A stretch of 64,000 nt of DNA. It comes from Cypionkella psychrotolerans (GTDB lineage: Bacteria > Pseudomonadota > Alphaproteobacteria > Rhodobacterales > Rhodobacteraceae). Below, piece after piece: positions 25,826 through 35,201 of this stretch. A model generated the notes under the pieces. That model made no database searches and was not told where the DNA came from. It saw nothing but the letters and a program-made list of their open reading frames with translations. The stretch lies in contig NZ_LGIC01000088.1 in assembly GCF_001294535.1 (NCBI RefSeq), forward strand, positions 106,378-170,377. The letters run 5' to 3'. The position numbers and the translations under genes are program-made. Every line of letters begins with the position of its first letter. The first letter of the stretch is position 1.

Positions 25826-26760
25826 TCTGCTGCCTCCTGCATCATCGCCTTGCGCGGATCATTGGCATGGCTCTTGCGCCATTCAGCCAGAAAATCGGAA
25901 AGTGCGGCGTCAATGGCGGGCGGCGTCACGATGCGCAATTCGATCAGCGCATCCCCTGCAGGACCGCTCGCGCGCGCAACGCCGCGCCCGCGCAGGCGCA
26001 GGATACGCCCGCTGTTTGCTCCCTTGGGAATGTTCACACTGACGGGCCCGTCGATGGTCGGCGCGGTAACTTTGCCGCCCAAGACAGCCTCATCTATGGT
26101 GATCGGCAGCGTGATCAGAATGTCATCGCCCTCCCGCCGGAACACCGGATGCGGGCGGATTTGCACTGTGACAAGCGCGTCCCCCGCAGGGCCGCCGTCA
26201 TAGCCCGCGCCGCCGCGCCCACGCAGCCGCAGGCTTTGGCCGTCTTGCATGCCTTTGGGGATACGCACCTCAAGATTGCCGCCTTCGGGTAGGCTGATCC
26301 GGGTCTTGCTGCCAAGCACCGCATCCAGAAACGCCACCTCCAACGAATAACGCAGATCCGGGCCGGGTTGCGGGTAACCGCCATCACCGCCACGGGCGCG
26401 CTGCCGCAGGATATGGGCGAAAATATCAGATGGATCGCCGAAATCGCCAAAGCCCGAAGTTGGCCCCGACCTTTGGCCAAACCCTTGTCCCCCCGCATCG
26501 GCATGATCTCGGTAATACGTGCGGGGCGGACGCTCCGCCCCGGTCGCATCAATCTCGCCCGCATCAAACCGGGCGCGCAGTGCCGGGTCCTTCAGTAGAT
26601 CATGCGCTGCAGTGATCACCTTGAACCGCGCCTCGGCCCCGGCATCATCGGGGTGCAGATCAGGGTGCGACGTGCGCACCAGCTTGCGGTAAGCCTTCTT
26701 GATCTCCGCCGCCGAGGCGGATTTGCTCAGACCAAGGGCAGAATACGGATCGTCGCTCAT
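25822..26760 (-). CDS. cbpA: DnaJ-class co-chaperone, CbpA type
   Basis: The N-terminal J-domain (residues 1-68) holds HPD at 32-34. A Gly/Arg/Phe-rich linker (~70-125) and the DnaJ C-terminal substrate-binding domains (GGNLEVRIPKGMQDGQSLRLRG-like blocks) follow. No zinc-finger cysteines are present, so it is a type II (CbpA-like) J-protein. It stimulates DnaK ATPase activity and may bind curved DNA. With 312 residues it is the normal length. The downstream cbpM supports the call. Confidence 0.9.
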   Translation of the reverse strand: MSDDPYSALGLSKSASAAEIKKAYRKLVRTSHPDLHPDDAGAEARFKVITAAHDLLKDPALRARFDAGEIDATGAERPPRTYYRDHADAGGQGFGQRSGPTSGFGDFGDPSDIFAHILRQRARGGDGGYPQPGPDLRYSLEVAFLDAVLGSKTRISLPEGGNLEVRIPKGMQDGQSLRLRGRGGAGYDGGPAGDALVTVQIRPHPVFRREGDDILITLPITIDEAVLGGKVTAPTIDGPVSVNIPKGANSGRILRLRGRGVARASGPAGDALIELRIVTPPAIDAALSDFLAEWRKSHANDPRKAMMQEAAE

Positions 26761-27592
26761 CTGGTCCCCGAAACGGAATTTTGCCTGAGCCTACAACAGT
26801 TCCAGCGATGCACCTTGACCCAGATCAGCCTGGGCCCCAAACGGGCCTGCATCTTTGACAAGCCAGTGCGAAGCCACGTCCGTAGCTTGTAAGGTGCGTA
26901 CACCGGGCGGATAAGAAATGAATAAGGGGTCAGCTATTTCGAGCTAACCCCTTGATTTTTCGGCTCCGGCGGTAGGGATCGGGGTCAATTTTTAAACGCC
27001 GTAACACATTGAAATATATAGGGAGAAGCTTTGTCTGTCCGTGGGTTTATGCCACAGTATGATGGAATACTTTTAGGCCCACTAATTCGGTCTGGCAATT
27101 CCGTTTACGGGACAGTTCGATGAGTCCGTCAGGGGAAAGGAAATACCAACCTCGGGCTAGTTCTTGCAGAGACGGATGCGCACTCACGGAGCGCGCCGTC
27201 ATCCCGCAACGTGGTGCAAAACGCCAAACCTTGGAGACCATGGGGCGGTGTTCATATTTCTCCACCACGCCACAGAATGAGCGCACCCGCGATTTCCTCA
27301 GCAAGGTATTGCAGCATTGGTCGCGCCAAATTTTTGCGATTTCGAATGAAATGATGTGCCGCAACAGCGCGTAAACGACGAAGGTTTTTCTGTCGCGCGT
27401 GTTGGTGCGGACGCGCGCGCGCGACGATGGTGGTCTGGTTGGCCGCAAACGGCTTCTCCGAGGTCCGAAATGGGACCTTAGGAACTGTCGAACTTTTAGC
27501 GTGGCTATTCATAAGTTTTTTTCATAGCACTGCACCAACTCCATGGCGCTGTGTTAGTCATGGCCCAAGATTATTTCCAGTAGGCAGCCCGA
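26761..27592. other. Long intergenic region with no supported gene
   Basis: About 830 bp with lower GC than the flanks. Open frames of 60-133 codons exist on both strands at 27047-27512, but they overlap each other, start without good ribosome sites and match nothing I know. They could be remnants of a decayed gene. The only clear structure is the hairpin at 26924-26953. Confidence 0.45.
26924..26953 (+). terminator. Intrinsic-terminator-like hairpin
   Basis: AAGGGGT-c-AGCT and AGCT-a-ACCCCTT form a near-perfect 12-bp stem around ATTTCG and are followed by GATTTTT. This is a good rho-independent terminator shape on the + strand, although no + strand gene immediately precedes it, so it may mark the end of a lost gene. 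Confidence 0.6.
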
Positions 27593-29236
27593 ATGACAGA
27601 ACTCTCCGCCTTTGGCCCCGACTTTCCCTTTGCCTATGACCAATGGTTGGCCCACCCAGCGGGCCTCGGCAAGATCCCCGCAAACCGTCACGGCGAAAAC
27701 GTCGCAATCATTGGCGCAGGGGCGGCGGGCGTCACGGCTGGGCATGAGCTGATGAAGCTGGGCCTGCGCCCGATCCTGTATGAATCGGGGAAATTCGGGG
27801 GCCGCCTGCGCTCCGAAATCTTTGAAAGCACCGAAGACGTTATCGCCGAACTGGGCGGGATGCGCTTTCCGGTGTCGTCCAAGGCCTTTTATCATTACGT
27901 TGACCTCGTCGGCTGCGAAAGCGCGCCCTTTCCAAATCCGCTGACCGAGGCCGCAGGCTCGACCGTCATTGATCTGGAGGGGGAAACGCTGTTCGCCCGC
28001 ACGCTTGCGGATCTGCCAGAGCTCTACCGCGAGGTCGCGCAGGCCTATGATGCGGCGCTGCAAGAGGGCGCGCGCTTTTCCGATCTACAAGCCGCGATGA
28101 AGGCAAAGGATGCCAAGCGCGTCAAGGAAATCTGGGATCCGCTTGTTGCGGTCTGGGATGAACGGACCTTCTATGATTTCATCACCTCATCCAAATCCTT
28201 CGGCGCCTTGTCATTTCGCCACCGAGAGGTCTTTGGTCAGGTTGGTTTTGGCACTGGCGGCTGGGACAGTGATTTCCCGAATTCAATGCTGGAAATCCTG
28301 CGCGTCAACCTTTGCGGGCTGGACGACAATCAGCGCTATATCAAGGGCGGTGTCGAGACGGTTTTGCAGCGGCTGTGGCGGCAATCCGCCGCTTGCGCGC
28401 ATTGGCCTGAGGGCACAACACTGGCCGGGCTGAATGGTGGCGCGACACGGGCGCGCGCGGTCAAAATCGCCCGTGATCCTTCCGGGGCGATTGCGGTGAC
28501 CGATTGCTGGGGGCGCAAGGATCTCTACGATGCCGTGCTGGTGACCTGTCAAAGCCACCTGTTGACCACCTCGATCGAGACGGACGAGTCCCTTTTTGCG
28601 CAACCTTTGTGGATGGCGCTCGACCGCACGCGGTATATGCAAGCGGCCAAGACCTTTGTTATGGTGGACCGGCCGTTCTGGAACGACATCAGCCCCGAGA
28701 CCGGCCGCCCGCTTTTGTCGATGACGCTGACCGACCGTATCACCCGCGGCACTTATTTCTTCGACAACGGCCCCGACAGGCCCGCAGTGATCTGCCTGTC
28801 CTACAGTTGGATGACGGATGCGCTGAAGGTGCTGCCGCACGGTGCGGAAAAGCGGGTCAAGCTGGCGCTTTCGGCGCTCGGGCAGACCTATCCAAACATC
28901 GATATCGCCAGCCATATCCGCGGCAATCCGATTTGTGTCAGCTGGGAGGCGGACGAGAATTTTCTCGGTGCGTTCAAAGGCGCGCTGCCCGGTCATTACC
29001 GCTATAATCACCGCATGTATGGGCATTTTGTCCAGGATGACCTGCCCGCGCAGCAACGCGGCATCTTTTTGGCGGGCGATGGCATCAGCTGGACGCCGGC
29101 CTGGGTCGAGGGCGCCGTGCAGACGGCGTTGAATGCTGTCTGGGGGATCATGCACCATTTCGGCGGCACATCTTCAGAGGCAAACTGCGGACCCGGGGAT
29201 GTCTATGCGGATCTGGGGCCCATTTCACTGGACTAG
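27593..29236 (+). CDS. FAD-dependent amine oxidase, tryptophan 2-monooxygenase / L-amino acid oxidase type
   Basis: This 547-residue flavoprotein has the ADP-binding motif VAIIGAGAAGVTAGHEL (residues 37-53), the second-strand glutamate in LYESGKFGGRL, the substrate block AELGGMRFPVSS and the C-terminal FAD motif GIFLAGDGISWTPAWVEGAVQTALNAV. The overall pattern matches the family of tryptophan 2-monooxygenase (IaaM) and bacterial phenylalanine oxidase. These enzymes decarboxylate an L-amino acid to an amide or deaminate it to the keto acid. If it is a tryptophan monooxygenase, indole-3-acetamide would be made, but I see no IaaH amidase nearby. It is monocistronic by layout. Confidence 0.82.
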   Translation: MTELSAFGPDFPFAYDQWLAHPAGLGKIPANRHGENVAIIGAGAAGVTAGHELMKLGLRPILYESGKFGGRLRSEIFESTEDVIAELGGMRFPVSSKAFYHYVDLVGCESAPFPNPLTEAAGSTVIDLEGETLFARTLADLPELYREVAQAYDAALQEGARFSDLQAAMKAKDAKRVKEIWDPLVAVWDERTFYDFITSSKSFGALSFRHREVFGQVGFGTGGWDSDFPNSMLEILRVNLCGLDDNQRYIKGGVETVLQRLWRQSAACAHWPEGTTLAGLNGGATRARAVKIARDPSGAIAVTDCWGRKDLYDAVLVTCQSHLLTTSIETDESLFAQPLWMALDRTRYMQAAKTFVMVDRPFWNDISPETGRPLLSMTLTDRITRGTYFFDNGPDRPAVICLSYSWMTDALKVLPHGAEKRVKLALSALGQTYPNIDIASHIRGNPICVSWEADENFLGAFKGALPGHYRYNHRMYGHFVQDDLPAQQRGIFLAGDGISWTPAWVEGAVQTALNAVWGIMHHFGGTSSEANCGPGDVYADLGPISLD

Positions 29237-29635
29237 AGTTAGGACTTTGGTAACGGGCATATCACTCATCCCCATCGATCTTGATCGGTCGCGCTATGGA
29301 GCGCTGCAACAACGGTTTGAGGCGGCCAGATGAGCTTCGCTTTCTTGGCTAAAATGCTGTATTAACAGTGAAATTCAGGAATTCAATGCAAAGATCGAAC
29401 GCTTGGAACTTGTCGTTGCGAACACAGATACACTGAGCTAATGGGATGAACTGCCTTGCTACCCAACCGCAGCTATCGTTGCGCAGATCGGTTTCAGAGA
29501 AAAGAGTAGTCCGATGGACATCACCGTTCTTGGGATTGCTCTGGTCAAGCCTGTCTGCAGCCTGGCGTGCACCATTCTGTCAAAGACGTTGGTAGCGGGT
29601 ATGGTAATAATCGAGACAACCGAAGGATCCGACGG
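29237..29635. other. Intergenic region upstream of the SDR pair
   Basis: About 400 bp. No gene is supported; a leftward frame at 29459-30022 has no ribosome site and is largely antisense to the SDR gene. The region presumably contains the promoter for the SDR genes. Confidence 0.4.
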
Positions 29636-30415
29636 ATGAATGAACAAGACGAGCGGCCGGTTGCTTTGATCGCTGGGGGGGCTGGCGGCATGGGGAGTGC
29701 TATCTCCGCGACATTTGCCCGACAGGGCTATCGGGTCGCAATCGCGGATTTGGCCTCGACAGCGCTTGATCAAGCTATTCTCCGGCTTGGCACTGACACC
29801 CGGAGCGCGCTTGCGGTGTCGCTCAATCTGCGCCAACCGGGGTCTTGTGAAGATGCAGTCTCGCAAGTGATCGCTTGGGCGGGCAGGGTGGATGTGCTGG
29901 TCAATGCTGCGGGTGTCTGGCGCGAAGGCGATGCGGTCAACGTGACGGAAGCCGATTGGGATCTGGTGATGGACGTGAACCTGAAGGGCGCGTTCTTTCT
30001 GATCCAAGCTGTTTTGCCGCATCTGCAGGCGGGCGCATCAATCATTAATATTGCATCGGATGCAGGCTTGGTTGGCAATGCGGGGGCCGCGCTCTATTGC
30101 GCATCGAAAGGCGGGCTGGTGCTTTTGACAAAGGCGCTAGCGCTGGAGTTGGCACCGCAGCAAATCCGGGTGAATGCGGTATGTCCGGGCGATGTTGCAA
30201 CCCCGATGATCGAATTCCAGGCTCAGCAATATGGCATGGGCGATCCAGAGGGCTACAAACGCCGGTTGCTGTCGCATTATCCGCAGGGTGCAGCGGCACG
30301 ATTCATTACCGCTGATGAAGTAGCGCGGTTTGTTGCCTATCTTTGTGCGCCGGAAGCCGCCCCTATTACCGGTGCGGCGTTGTCGATGGATTTTGGCGTC
30401 ACGGCTGGGTATTAA
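29636..30415 (+). CDS. Short-chain dehydrogenase/reductase (SDR)
   Basis: The ATG at 29636 (AAGGA upstream) gives 259 residues. The NAD(P)-binding glycine motif is AGGAGGMGSAI near residues 13-23, the structural motif is NAAG (VLVNAAGVW), the catalytic motif is YCASKGG, and the PG motif is VCPGDVATPM. It is a classical SDR oxidising or reducing an alcohol/ketone group. It is followed after 3-18 bp by a second SDR gene, so the pair probably handles related or successive hydroxyl groups. The substrate is unknown; a sugar acid or polyol would fit the neighbouring sugar-amine locus. Confidence 0.85.
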   Translation: MNEQDERPVALIAGGAGGMGSAISATFARQGYRVAIADLASTALDQAILRLGTDTRSALAVSLNLRQPGSCEDAVSQVIAWAGRVDVLVNAAGVWREGDAVNVTEADWDLVMDVNLKGAFFLIQAVLPHLQAGASIINIASDAGLVGNAGAALYCASKGGLVLLTKALALELAPQQIRVNAVCPGDVATPMIEFQAQQYGMGDPEGYKRRLLSHYPQGAAARFITADEVARFVAYLCAPEAAPITGAALSMDFGVTAGY

Positions 30416-30433
30416 GCGATGGCGGGAGATCTG

Positions 30434-31174
30434 ATGACTGCCGTGATTACTGGCGCCGGGGCTTTGGATGGCATTGGCATGGCGTGCGCGCGCGGGCTTG
30501 TTGCCGAAGGCTTTGACGTGCATCTGGTGGCAACCAGCGACAGAATTTTGGATCGGGCGGCCGAATTGCGGTCCGAGGGACATCGCGCCACTGGGCATCT
30601 TTGCGACTTGACCGATGGCGCGGCGGTGTTGCGCCTGCGCCAAGCAACTGGGCCTGCAACAGTCTTGGTGAACAACGCTGGAATGGGAAATCAGAGCCAG
30701 CCAGCTTTGCAGCGATTGTTCGTCGATCTCGCGGAAGCCGACTGGGATCGCGGCATTTCGGTCACCCTGAAGACGACCTTCCTTGCCACCCGTGCCTATC
30801 TGCCCGACATGATCGCGTCAGGTTATGGCCGCGTGGTGAATGTGGCTTCGGTGACCGGCCCCTGCGTCGCCAATCCGGGCGAAACGGCCTATTCGGCGGC
30901 AAAGGCGGGCATGGTCGGCCTGACAAAGGCTTTGGCGTTGGAGGCGGGTCCGCATGGTGTGACAGTCAATGCCGTGGCCCCCGGATGGATCGAAACCGGC
31001 GCGTCTACGCAAGACGAGCGGCGGGCGGCGACCGCCACGCCGCCTGGCCGCGCGGGACGGCCCGAAGAGGTTGCCGCGGCCGTGGTTTTTCTGGCATCTG
31101 CCAAGGCAAGTTACATCAATGGCGCCATGCTGGTGGTAGATGGCGGCAACATTTTGCAAGAGCGCAAGGCCTAG
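30434..31174 (+). CDS. Short-chain dehydrogenase/reductase (SDR), second of a pair
   Basis: The frame opens at 30419, but GGGAGA stands correctly before the ATG at 30434 (MTAVITGAGALDGIG), giving 246 residues. SDR motifs are TGAGALDGIG, NNAG, YSAAKAG and the PG-loop VAPGWIETG. It closes with NGAMLVVDGGN, the usual C-terminal block. It is tightly linked to the upstream SDR and points at the GntR regulator 142 bp downstream. The substrate cannot be told. Confidence 0.85.
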   Translation: MTAVITGAGALDGIGMACARGLVAEGFDVHLVATSDRILDRAAELRSEGHRATGHLCDLTDGAAVLRLRQATGPATVLVNNAGMGNQSQPALQRLFVDLAEADWDRGISVTLKTTFLATRAYLPDMIASGYGRVVNVASVTGPCVANPGETAYSAAKAGMVGLTKALALEAGPHGVTVNAVAPGWIETGASTQDERRAATATPPGRAGRPEEVAAAVVFLASAKASYINGAMLVVDGGNILQERKA

Positions 31175-31268
31175 GCGGTGCTGGTGCATATTTTCTAGGC
31201 ATCGATGCTGATTTTGCGGCGCGGCAAGCGGTTCGGCCCGCCAGTGCGCTTGCCGGAGGCTTCTCGGC

Positions 31269-31288
31269 TGTTGTAAGATGACTGACAA
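31269..31288. promoter_or_regulatory. Putative autoregulatory site of the GntR/UTRA gene
   Basis: TGTTGTAAG at 31269-31277 and CTGACAA at 31282-31288 carry half-sites like those in the stronger operators upstream of the frl genes (TGTTGTC / GACAACA). It lies 28 bp before the regulator ATG. Confidence 0.4.
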
Positions 31289-31315
31289 AAATGTGGTCAC
31301 CGGGGTAGGGGCGCA

Positions 31316-32053
31316 ATGCTGACGACCAAACCGCTGCGGTCAAAGAAGAAAATGGCCGAGCAGGTGCGCGACGCGGTCAGCGACTATATCCGCGAACATG
31401 GGCTGAAAGCCGGGGATCGGATTCCCACCGAGGCCGAGTTATGCGCGGCGTTTGGGGTGTCGCGTCCTTCCGTCCGCGAGGCGTTGCGGCTTTTGGAACA
31501 GGAAAGGCTTGTCGTCACCGCGCATGGACGCGGGCGATTTGTCACCGCAGTTGCGGCCCTGAATGTGGCGCGCCCGATCACTGTGTTTGAAAGCATCACC
31601 AAGATGTTGGCAGCGTTGGGCTATGCGGCCAATACCCGGGTGCTTTCTGCCAAGACCATACTTGCCGCGTCTGACCCTTTGGCGGCGGTCGCGCTTGGCC
31701 TGCAACCGGGCGCGCAGATCTTTGTGCTTGAACGGCTGCGCGAGGCCGGAGGGCAGGTTCTGGTCTATTCCATTGATGTGATACCGCAGGCGCTGCTTGG
31801 CGAGTTGCCGGGTGGGATGGAGTTGGAAGGCTCGGTCAATGAGTTTCTGGCCAGTGCTGACCAAAAACCGGTGATGTCGAGTGCCAATGTCGCGGCGGTG
31901 TTCCTGCCGGAAGGCGTGTTGAGCGGGCCTGCGGTCACCGAGCCGTGGTTGCTGGTTTCGGAGACCTGCCTGTCCGAGATTGGCACCCCGGTGCTTTACG
32001 CCCGGGATTATCACCGCGGGTCGCTGATTTCATTTAATTTCTCGCGCCAATAG
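31316..32053 (+). CDS. GntR-family regulator with UTRA domain, likely FrlR
   Basis: The 245-residue protein has an N-terminal winged helix (residues ~14-75, GDRIPTEAELCAAFGVSRPSVREALRLLE) and a C-terminal UTRA ligand domain (~95-240), the HutC subfamily architecture. UTRA domains often sense phosphosugars. Convergent with and next to the importer/frl genes, and with TGTTGT-type palindromes at three promoters here, it is probably the repressor of the fructoselysine locus, like FrlR in E. coli. The inducer would be a phosphorylated Amadori compound. Confidence 0.85.
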   Translation: MLTTKPLRSKKKMAEQVRDAVSDYIREHGLKAGDRIPTEAELCAAFGVSRPSVREALRLLEQERLVVTAHGRGRFVTAVAALNVARPITVFESITKMLAALGYAANTRVLSAKTILAASDPLAAVALGLQPGAQIFVLERLREAGGQVLVYSIDVIPQALLGELPGGMELEGSVNEFLASADQKPVMSSANVAAVFLPEGVLSGPAVTEPWLLVSETCLSEIGTPVLYARDYHRGSLISFNFSRQ

Positions 32054-32084
32054 GCGTGACGGCCCGATAGCGGCGCGACCCGGT

Positions 32085-32852
32085 TCAGTGCAGCACTTGC
32101 TGCAGGAACGCCTTTGTCCGCTCGCTTTTCGGCGCGGTGAAGAAGGTGGAGGGCGGACCTTGTTCCACGATCCGGCCTGCATCCATGAAAATCACCCGAT
32201 CCGCGACTTGGCGGGCAAAGCCCATCTCATGCGTCACCACCGCCATCGTCATGCCTTCTTCGGCAAGCGTCACCATCACGTCGAGGACTTCCTTGACCAT
32301 TTCCGGGTCCAGCGCCGAGGTCGGCTCGTCAAACAGCATCACCTCGGGCTGCATCGCCACGGCGCGGGCGATGGCGACGCGCTGTTGCTGGCCCCCCGAA
32401 AGCTGGGCGGGGTATTTCAAAGCCTGTTCGGGGATGCGCACTTTCGAGAGGTAATGCATCGCGCGGTCCCGCGCCTCTGCCGCAGACAAGCCGCGCACCA
32501 AGCGCAAAGGAAGGGCGCAGTTTTCCAGCACCGTCAGATGCGGAAACAGGTTGAACTGCTGGAACACCATACCGACCTTGCGGCGAATATCCTCGACCAC
32601 CTGCTGATCCCGGTTCAGCGTGATGCCCGCCACCTTGATCTGACCGTTCTGGAAGCCTTCCAATGCGTTGATCGTGCGGATCAGCGTGGATTTGCCAGAG
32701 CCAGAAGGGCCGCAGATCACCAGTCTTTCGCCCTGCGCAATCGTCAAGTTGATGTCATGCAGCACTTGCAGGCTGCCATACCATTTGTTCAAGCCGGTGA
32801 TTTCAATGGTCGGGGCGGCGGTTTCGGCTGCCGGGGCTTTTGCAAAGGTCAT
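32085..32852 (-). CDS. Polar amino acid ABC transporter ATP-binding protein (GlnQ type)
   Basis: A 255-residue ATPase with Walker [10 protein letters not shown], signature [14 protein letters not shown], Walker [15 protein letters not shown] and the family ending [19 protein letters not shown]. It belongs to the polar amino acid uptake (PAAT) family. The ATG overlaps the permease stop (ATGA at 32849-32852), and it is the last gene of the four-gene run from the binding protein. Confidence 0.93.
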   Translation of the reverse strand: MTFAKAPAAETAAPTIEITGLNKWYGSLQVLHDINLTIAQGERLVICGPSGSGKSTLIRTINALEGFQNGQIKVAGITLNRDQQVVEDIRRKVGMVFQQFNLFPHLTVLENCALPLRLVRGLSAAEARDRAMHYLSKVRIPEQALKYPAQLSGGQQQRVAIARAVAMQPEVMLFDEPTSALDPEMVKEVLDVMVTLAEEGMTMAVVTHEMGFARQVADRVIFMDAGRIVEQGPPSTFFTAPKSERTKAFLQQVLH

Positions 32853-33817
32853 CGCGTTGCCGCCTTGTTGAAATGGGTCTCAATGCGTTTTTGCGCCAAT
32901 TCCAGCACGATCGACATCAGCCAGTAGATCAGCGAAGCCGTCACCATCATTTCGATATGGCGGAATTCGGTCTGGCCTTGGGTGCGCGCCAGATACATCA
33001 GCTCCCACACTCCGACGACAGAGACGAGCGAGCTGTCTTTCAGCATCGAGATAAACTGGTTGCCGGTCGGCGGAATGATCACCCGCATGGATTGCGGCAG
33101 GATGATCCGGGTCATCACCGAGGTGGGCCGCATGCCGAGGGCGCGGGCGGCCTCCCACTGGCCCTTGGGAATGCTTTCGATCCCGGCGCGGAAAATCTCG
33201 GTCATATAGGCACCATAGCACAGCGACAGCGCCGCGATCCCGGTCGGCACCGCATCGACGACGTAGCCCAGTTGCGGCAGGCCCAGATAGATCATGTAAA
33301 TCTGCATCAGCAGCGGCAGGCCGCGAAACAGCGAGGTGTAAAAGTGCGCGATGCCCTGCGCGATGCCGTTGGAGGACAGTTTCGCCACCGCCCCCATCAG
33401 CGCCAATACCGTGGCGATGGCGATCGACACTGCCGAGATATACAGTGTGGTCACCAGACCTTGGGTGATCAGAAAGCCGATCTTGCGCTGAATGAAGGCA
33501 AAGCTGAGATCAAAGGAATAGAAGAACAGCAAGATCAGGGCTGCCAATTCTCCCCAGACCAGCCAGACCTGCTGGCGCAGCGGCAGCCGCATCACCACGA
33601 AGATGTTAAAGCCAACCAGCACTGTCACAAAGGCGGCGGTCAACAGGTTCAGCGGGTTGCCCTCGGCCCAGGGTGCCATACCCAGAACCAGCCGCCCGAT
33701 GGCGCTGTTGCCCGCCTGAAACCACCATAAGCCGCCAAAGATCGCGGTCAGCAGCGGCACGAACACCGTTGGCCGGGTCAACATCGGGGGATAGTCGATA
33801 TTGTCTCTGAAATGCAT
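32849..33817 (-). CDS. Polar amino acid ABC transporter permease (HisM/GlnP type)
   Basis: The ATG at 33817 ([13 protein letters not shown]) gives 322 residues; the longer open frame further upstream is antisense-like extension into the oxidase gene. An extended N-terminus with three or four extra hydrophobic helices precedes the typical binding-protein-dependent permease core, which has [21 protein letters not shown] as the ATPase-contact loop. A single permease probably forms a homodimer. It is 5 bp downstream of the FAD oxidase gene. Confidence 0.9.
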   Translation of the reverse strand: MHFRDNIDYPPMLTRPTVFVPLLTAIFGGLWWFQAGNSAIGRLVLGMAPWAEGNPLNLLTAAFVTVLVGFNIFVVMRLPLRQQVWLVWGELAALILLFFYSFDLSFAFIQRKIGFLITQGLVTTLYISAVSIAIATVLALMGAVAKLSSNGIAQGIAHFYTSLFRGLPLLMQIYMIYLGLPQLGYVVDAVPTGIAALSLCYGAYMTEIFRAGIESIPKGQWEAARALGMRPTSVMTRIILPQSMRVIIPPTGNQFISMLKDSSLVSVVGVWELMYLARTQGQTEFRHIEMMVTASLIYWLMSIVLELAQKRIETHFNKAATR

Positions 33818-33822
33818 CTCGC

Positions 33823-35124
33823 TTAGCCTTTGCGTTCGCGCCAGGCATCCATTGCCTGATACCGCCAATACGTCAGTTGCACCGCCGCCATGCCGACGAT
33901 GCCGCCGGTCCACTCCAGCCCGAACGGGGCAAAGCTGCGGTAGCGCTCGGATTGGCCAAGGATGCCCTCGGCAACCACACGGCCACCGATTGCGGTGGCG
34001 TTCATGCCATGGCCGCCAAACGCCGTGCAGTGCCATAGACCAGAGGGTAGCTTGCCGATCTGTGGCATCCGGTGGCGGGCGTAGGACATCAGCCCGGTCC
34101 AAACCGTGTCGATTTCCAGCCCGGCAAGCTGCGGATAGGTATCGGTCATGGTTTGGTGCAGAAGCTTGCCCAGATCGCGCGGCTCGGTGGTGCGGGTGGT
34201 GATCTTGCCGCCCCACAACACGCGCTTGCCATCATCGACCAGCCGATAATAATCGCCAGCCCGGCGGTCATCGCCGATGGCCGAGCGGGTGTGGATGGCG
34301 CTGGCGATCAGTTCGGGGGCTGCGCGGCTGATCATCACATAGGTGGCAATCGGCAGGAAGGCGCGGTGCAGGTCAGGCACCAGCCGGTCGGTATAGCCGC
34401 CAGTGGTGACAACCACCTCGCGCGCCGAAATCCGGCCCTGCGGGGTGGTGACGGTCCAGCCGCCTTTGGCCGCCTCGATCTTGTCAGCGCTGGTGGTTTC
34501 ATAGATCACCGCACCTGCCGCCTCTGCCGCGCGGGCGACGCCAAGGCAATAGGCCAGCGGATCAAAATGGAAGGCGTTCTGATCATGCAGCGCCTGATGG
34601 TAGCGCGGCGAGCTTAGATGTTCGGCAAGTGCTGCGCGATCCAGATGTGCCACCTGATAGTCAAATTCCCGCGCCAGCCAGTCGCGGTGATCTGCAAGAC
34701 CCCGGCCTGCATTATAGCGCACAGCACCAAGGATGCCGGGGCAGGGGTTGGCGGCGGTGATGCCAAGCGCGCGGATATTGTCAGCCACGATCTGCACGCC
34801 TTCTACCGACATGCGAAACAGATCTTTCGCGGCAGCCGCGCCGACGCGGGCGGCGATGCCTTCATAGCCGAGCGAGAAACCGGGGCTGCAAAATCCGCCG
34901 TTACGCCCCGATGCGCCCCAGCCAATGCGGCGGGCCTCGACCACAGCCACCTGACGCCCGGCCTTGGCCAGATGATACGCCGTGGTCAGTCCGGCAAGCC
35001 CGCCACCGATGATGCAGACATCGGTTTCAATCCGCTGGTTCAGGGCAGGTTGGAGCGGAATGTCGGAAGGGGCTTGGCGGCGATACCAGACATCAGCGTA
35101 ATCGGTCGAAGGCGTTGTGATCAT
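33823..35124 (-). CDS. FAD-dependent amine oxidoreductase (DAO family, PuuB/amadoriase-like)
   Basis: The likely ATG at 35124 (MITTPSTDYADVWYRR) gives 433 residues. The FAD motif VCIIGGGLAGLTTAYHLAK is followed by the ARRIGWGASGRNGGF loop typical of gamma-glutamylputrescine oxidase and relatives. The C-terminus has AFGGHGMNATAIGGRVVAEGI. It sits inside the importer operon, between binding protein and permease. Fructosyl-amine oxidases belong to the same broad DAO family, so this enzyme could oxidise the imported Amadori compound or the released amine. The exact substrate is inference only. Confidence 0.82.
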   Translation of the reverse strand: MITTPSTDYADVWYRRQAPSDIPLQPALNQRIETDVCIIGGGLAGLTTAYHLAKAGRQVAVVEARRIGWGASGRNGGFCSPGFSLGYEGIAARVGAAAAKDLFRMSVEGVQIVADNIRALGITAANPCPGILGAVRYNAGRGLADHRDWLAREFDYQVAHLDRAALAEHLSSPRYHQALHDQNAFHFDPLAYCLGVARAAEAAGAVIYETTSADKIEAAKGGWTVTTPQGRISAREVVVTTGGYTDRLVPDLHRAFLPIATYVMISRAAPELIASAIHTRSAIGDDRRAGDYYRLVDDGKRVLWGGKITTRTTEPRDLGKLLHQTMTDTYPQLAGLEIDTVWTGLMSYARHRMPQIGKLPSGLWHCTAFGGHGMNATAIGGRVVAEGILGQSERYRSFAPFGLEWTGGIVGMAAVQLTYWRYQAMDAWRERKG

Positions 35125-35201
35125 TGCGGTCTCTTGGGAATACACGGGTCTGGGCGGGGATGAAGAACGGCGCGCGGGGTCTGCTGCGCGCCGTTCGTGG
35201 A

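Noticed and set aside
27047..27512. Overlapping open frames of 84-133 codons on both strands
   Set aside because: They overlap each other, lack good ribosome sites and plausible protein patterns, and no family is recognised; treated as non-coding or decayed.
27593..31174. Assigning the amino acid oxidase and SDR pair to the frl operon
   Set aside because: They are separated by 400 bp, and no TGTTGT-type operator was found upstream of either, so co-regulation is not supported.
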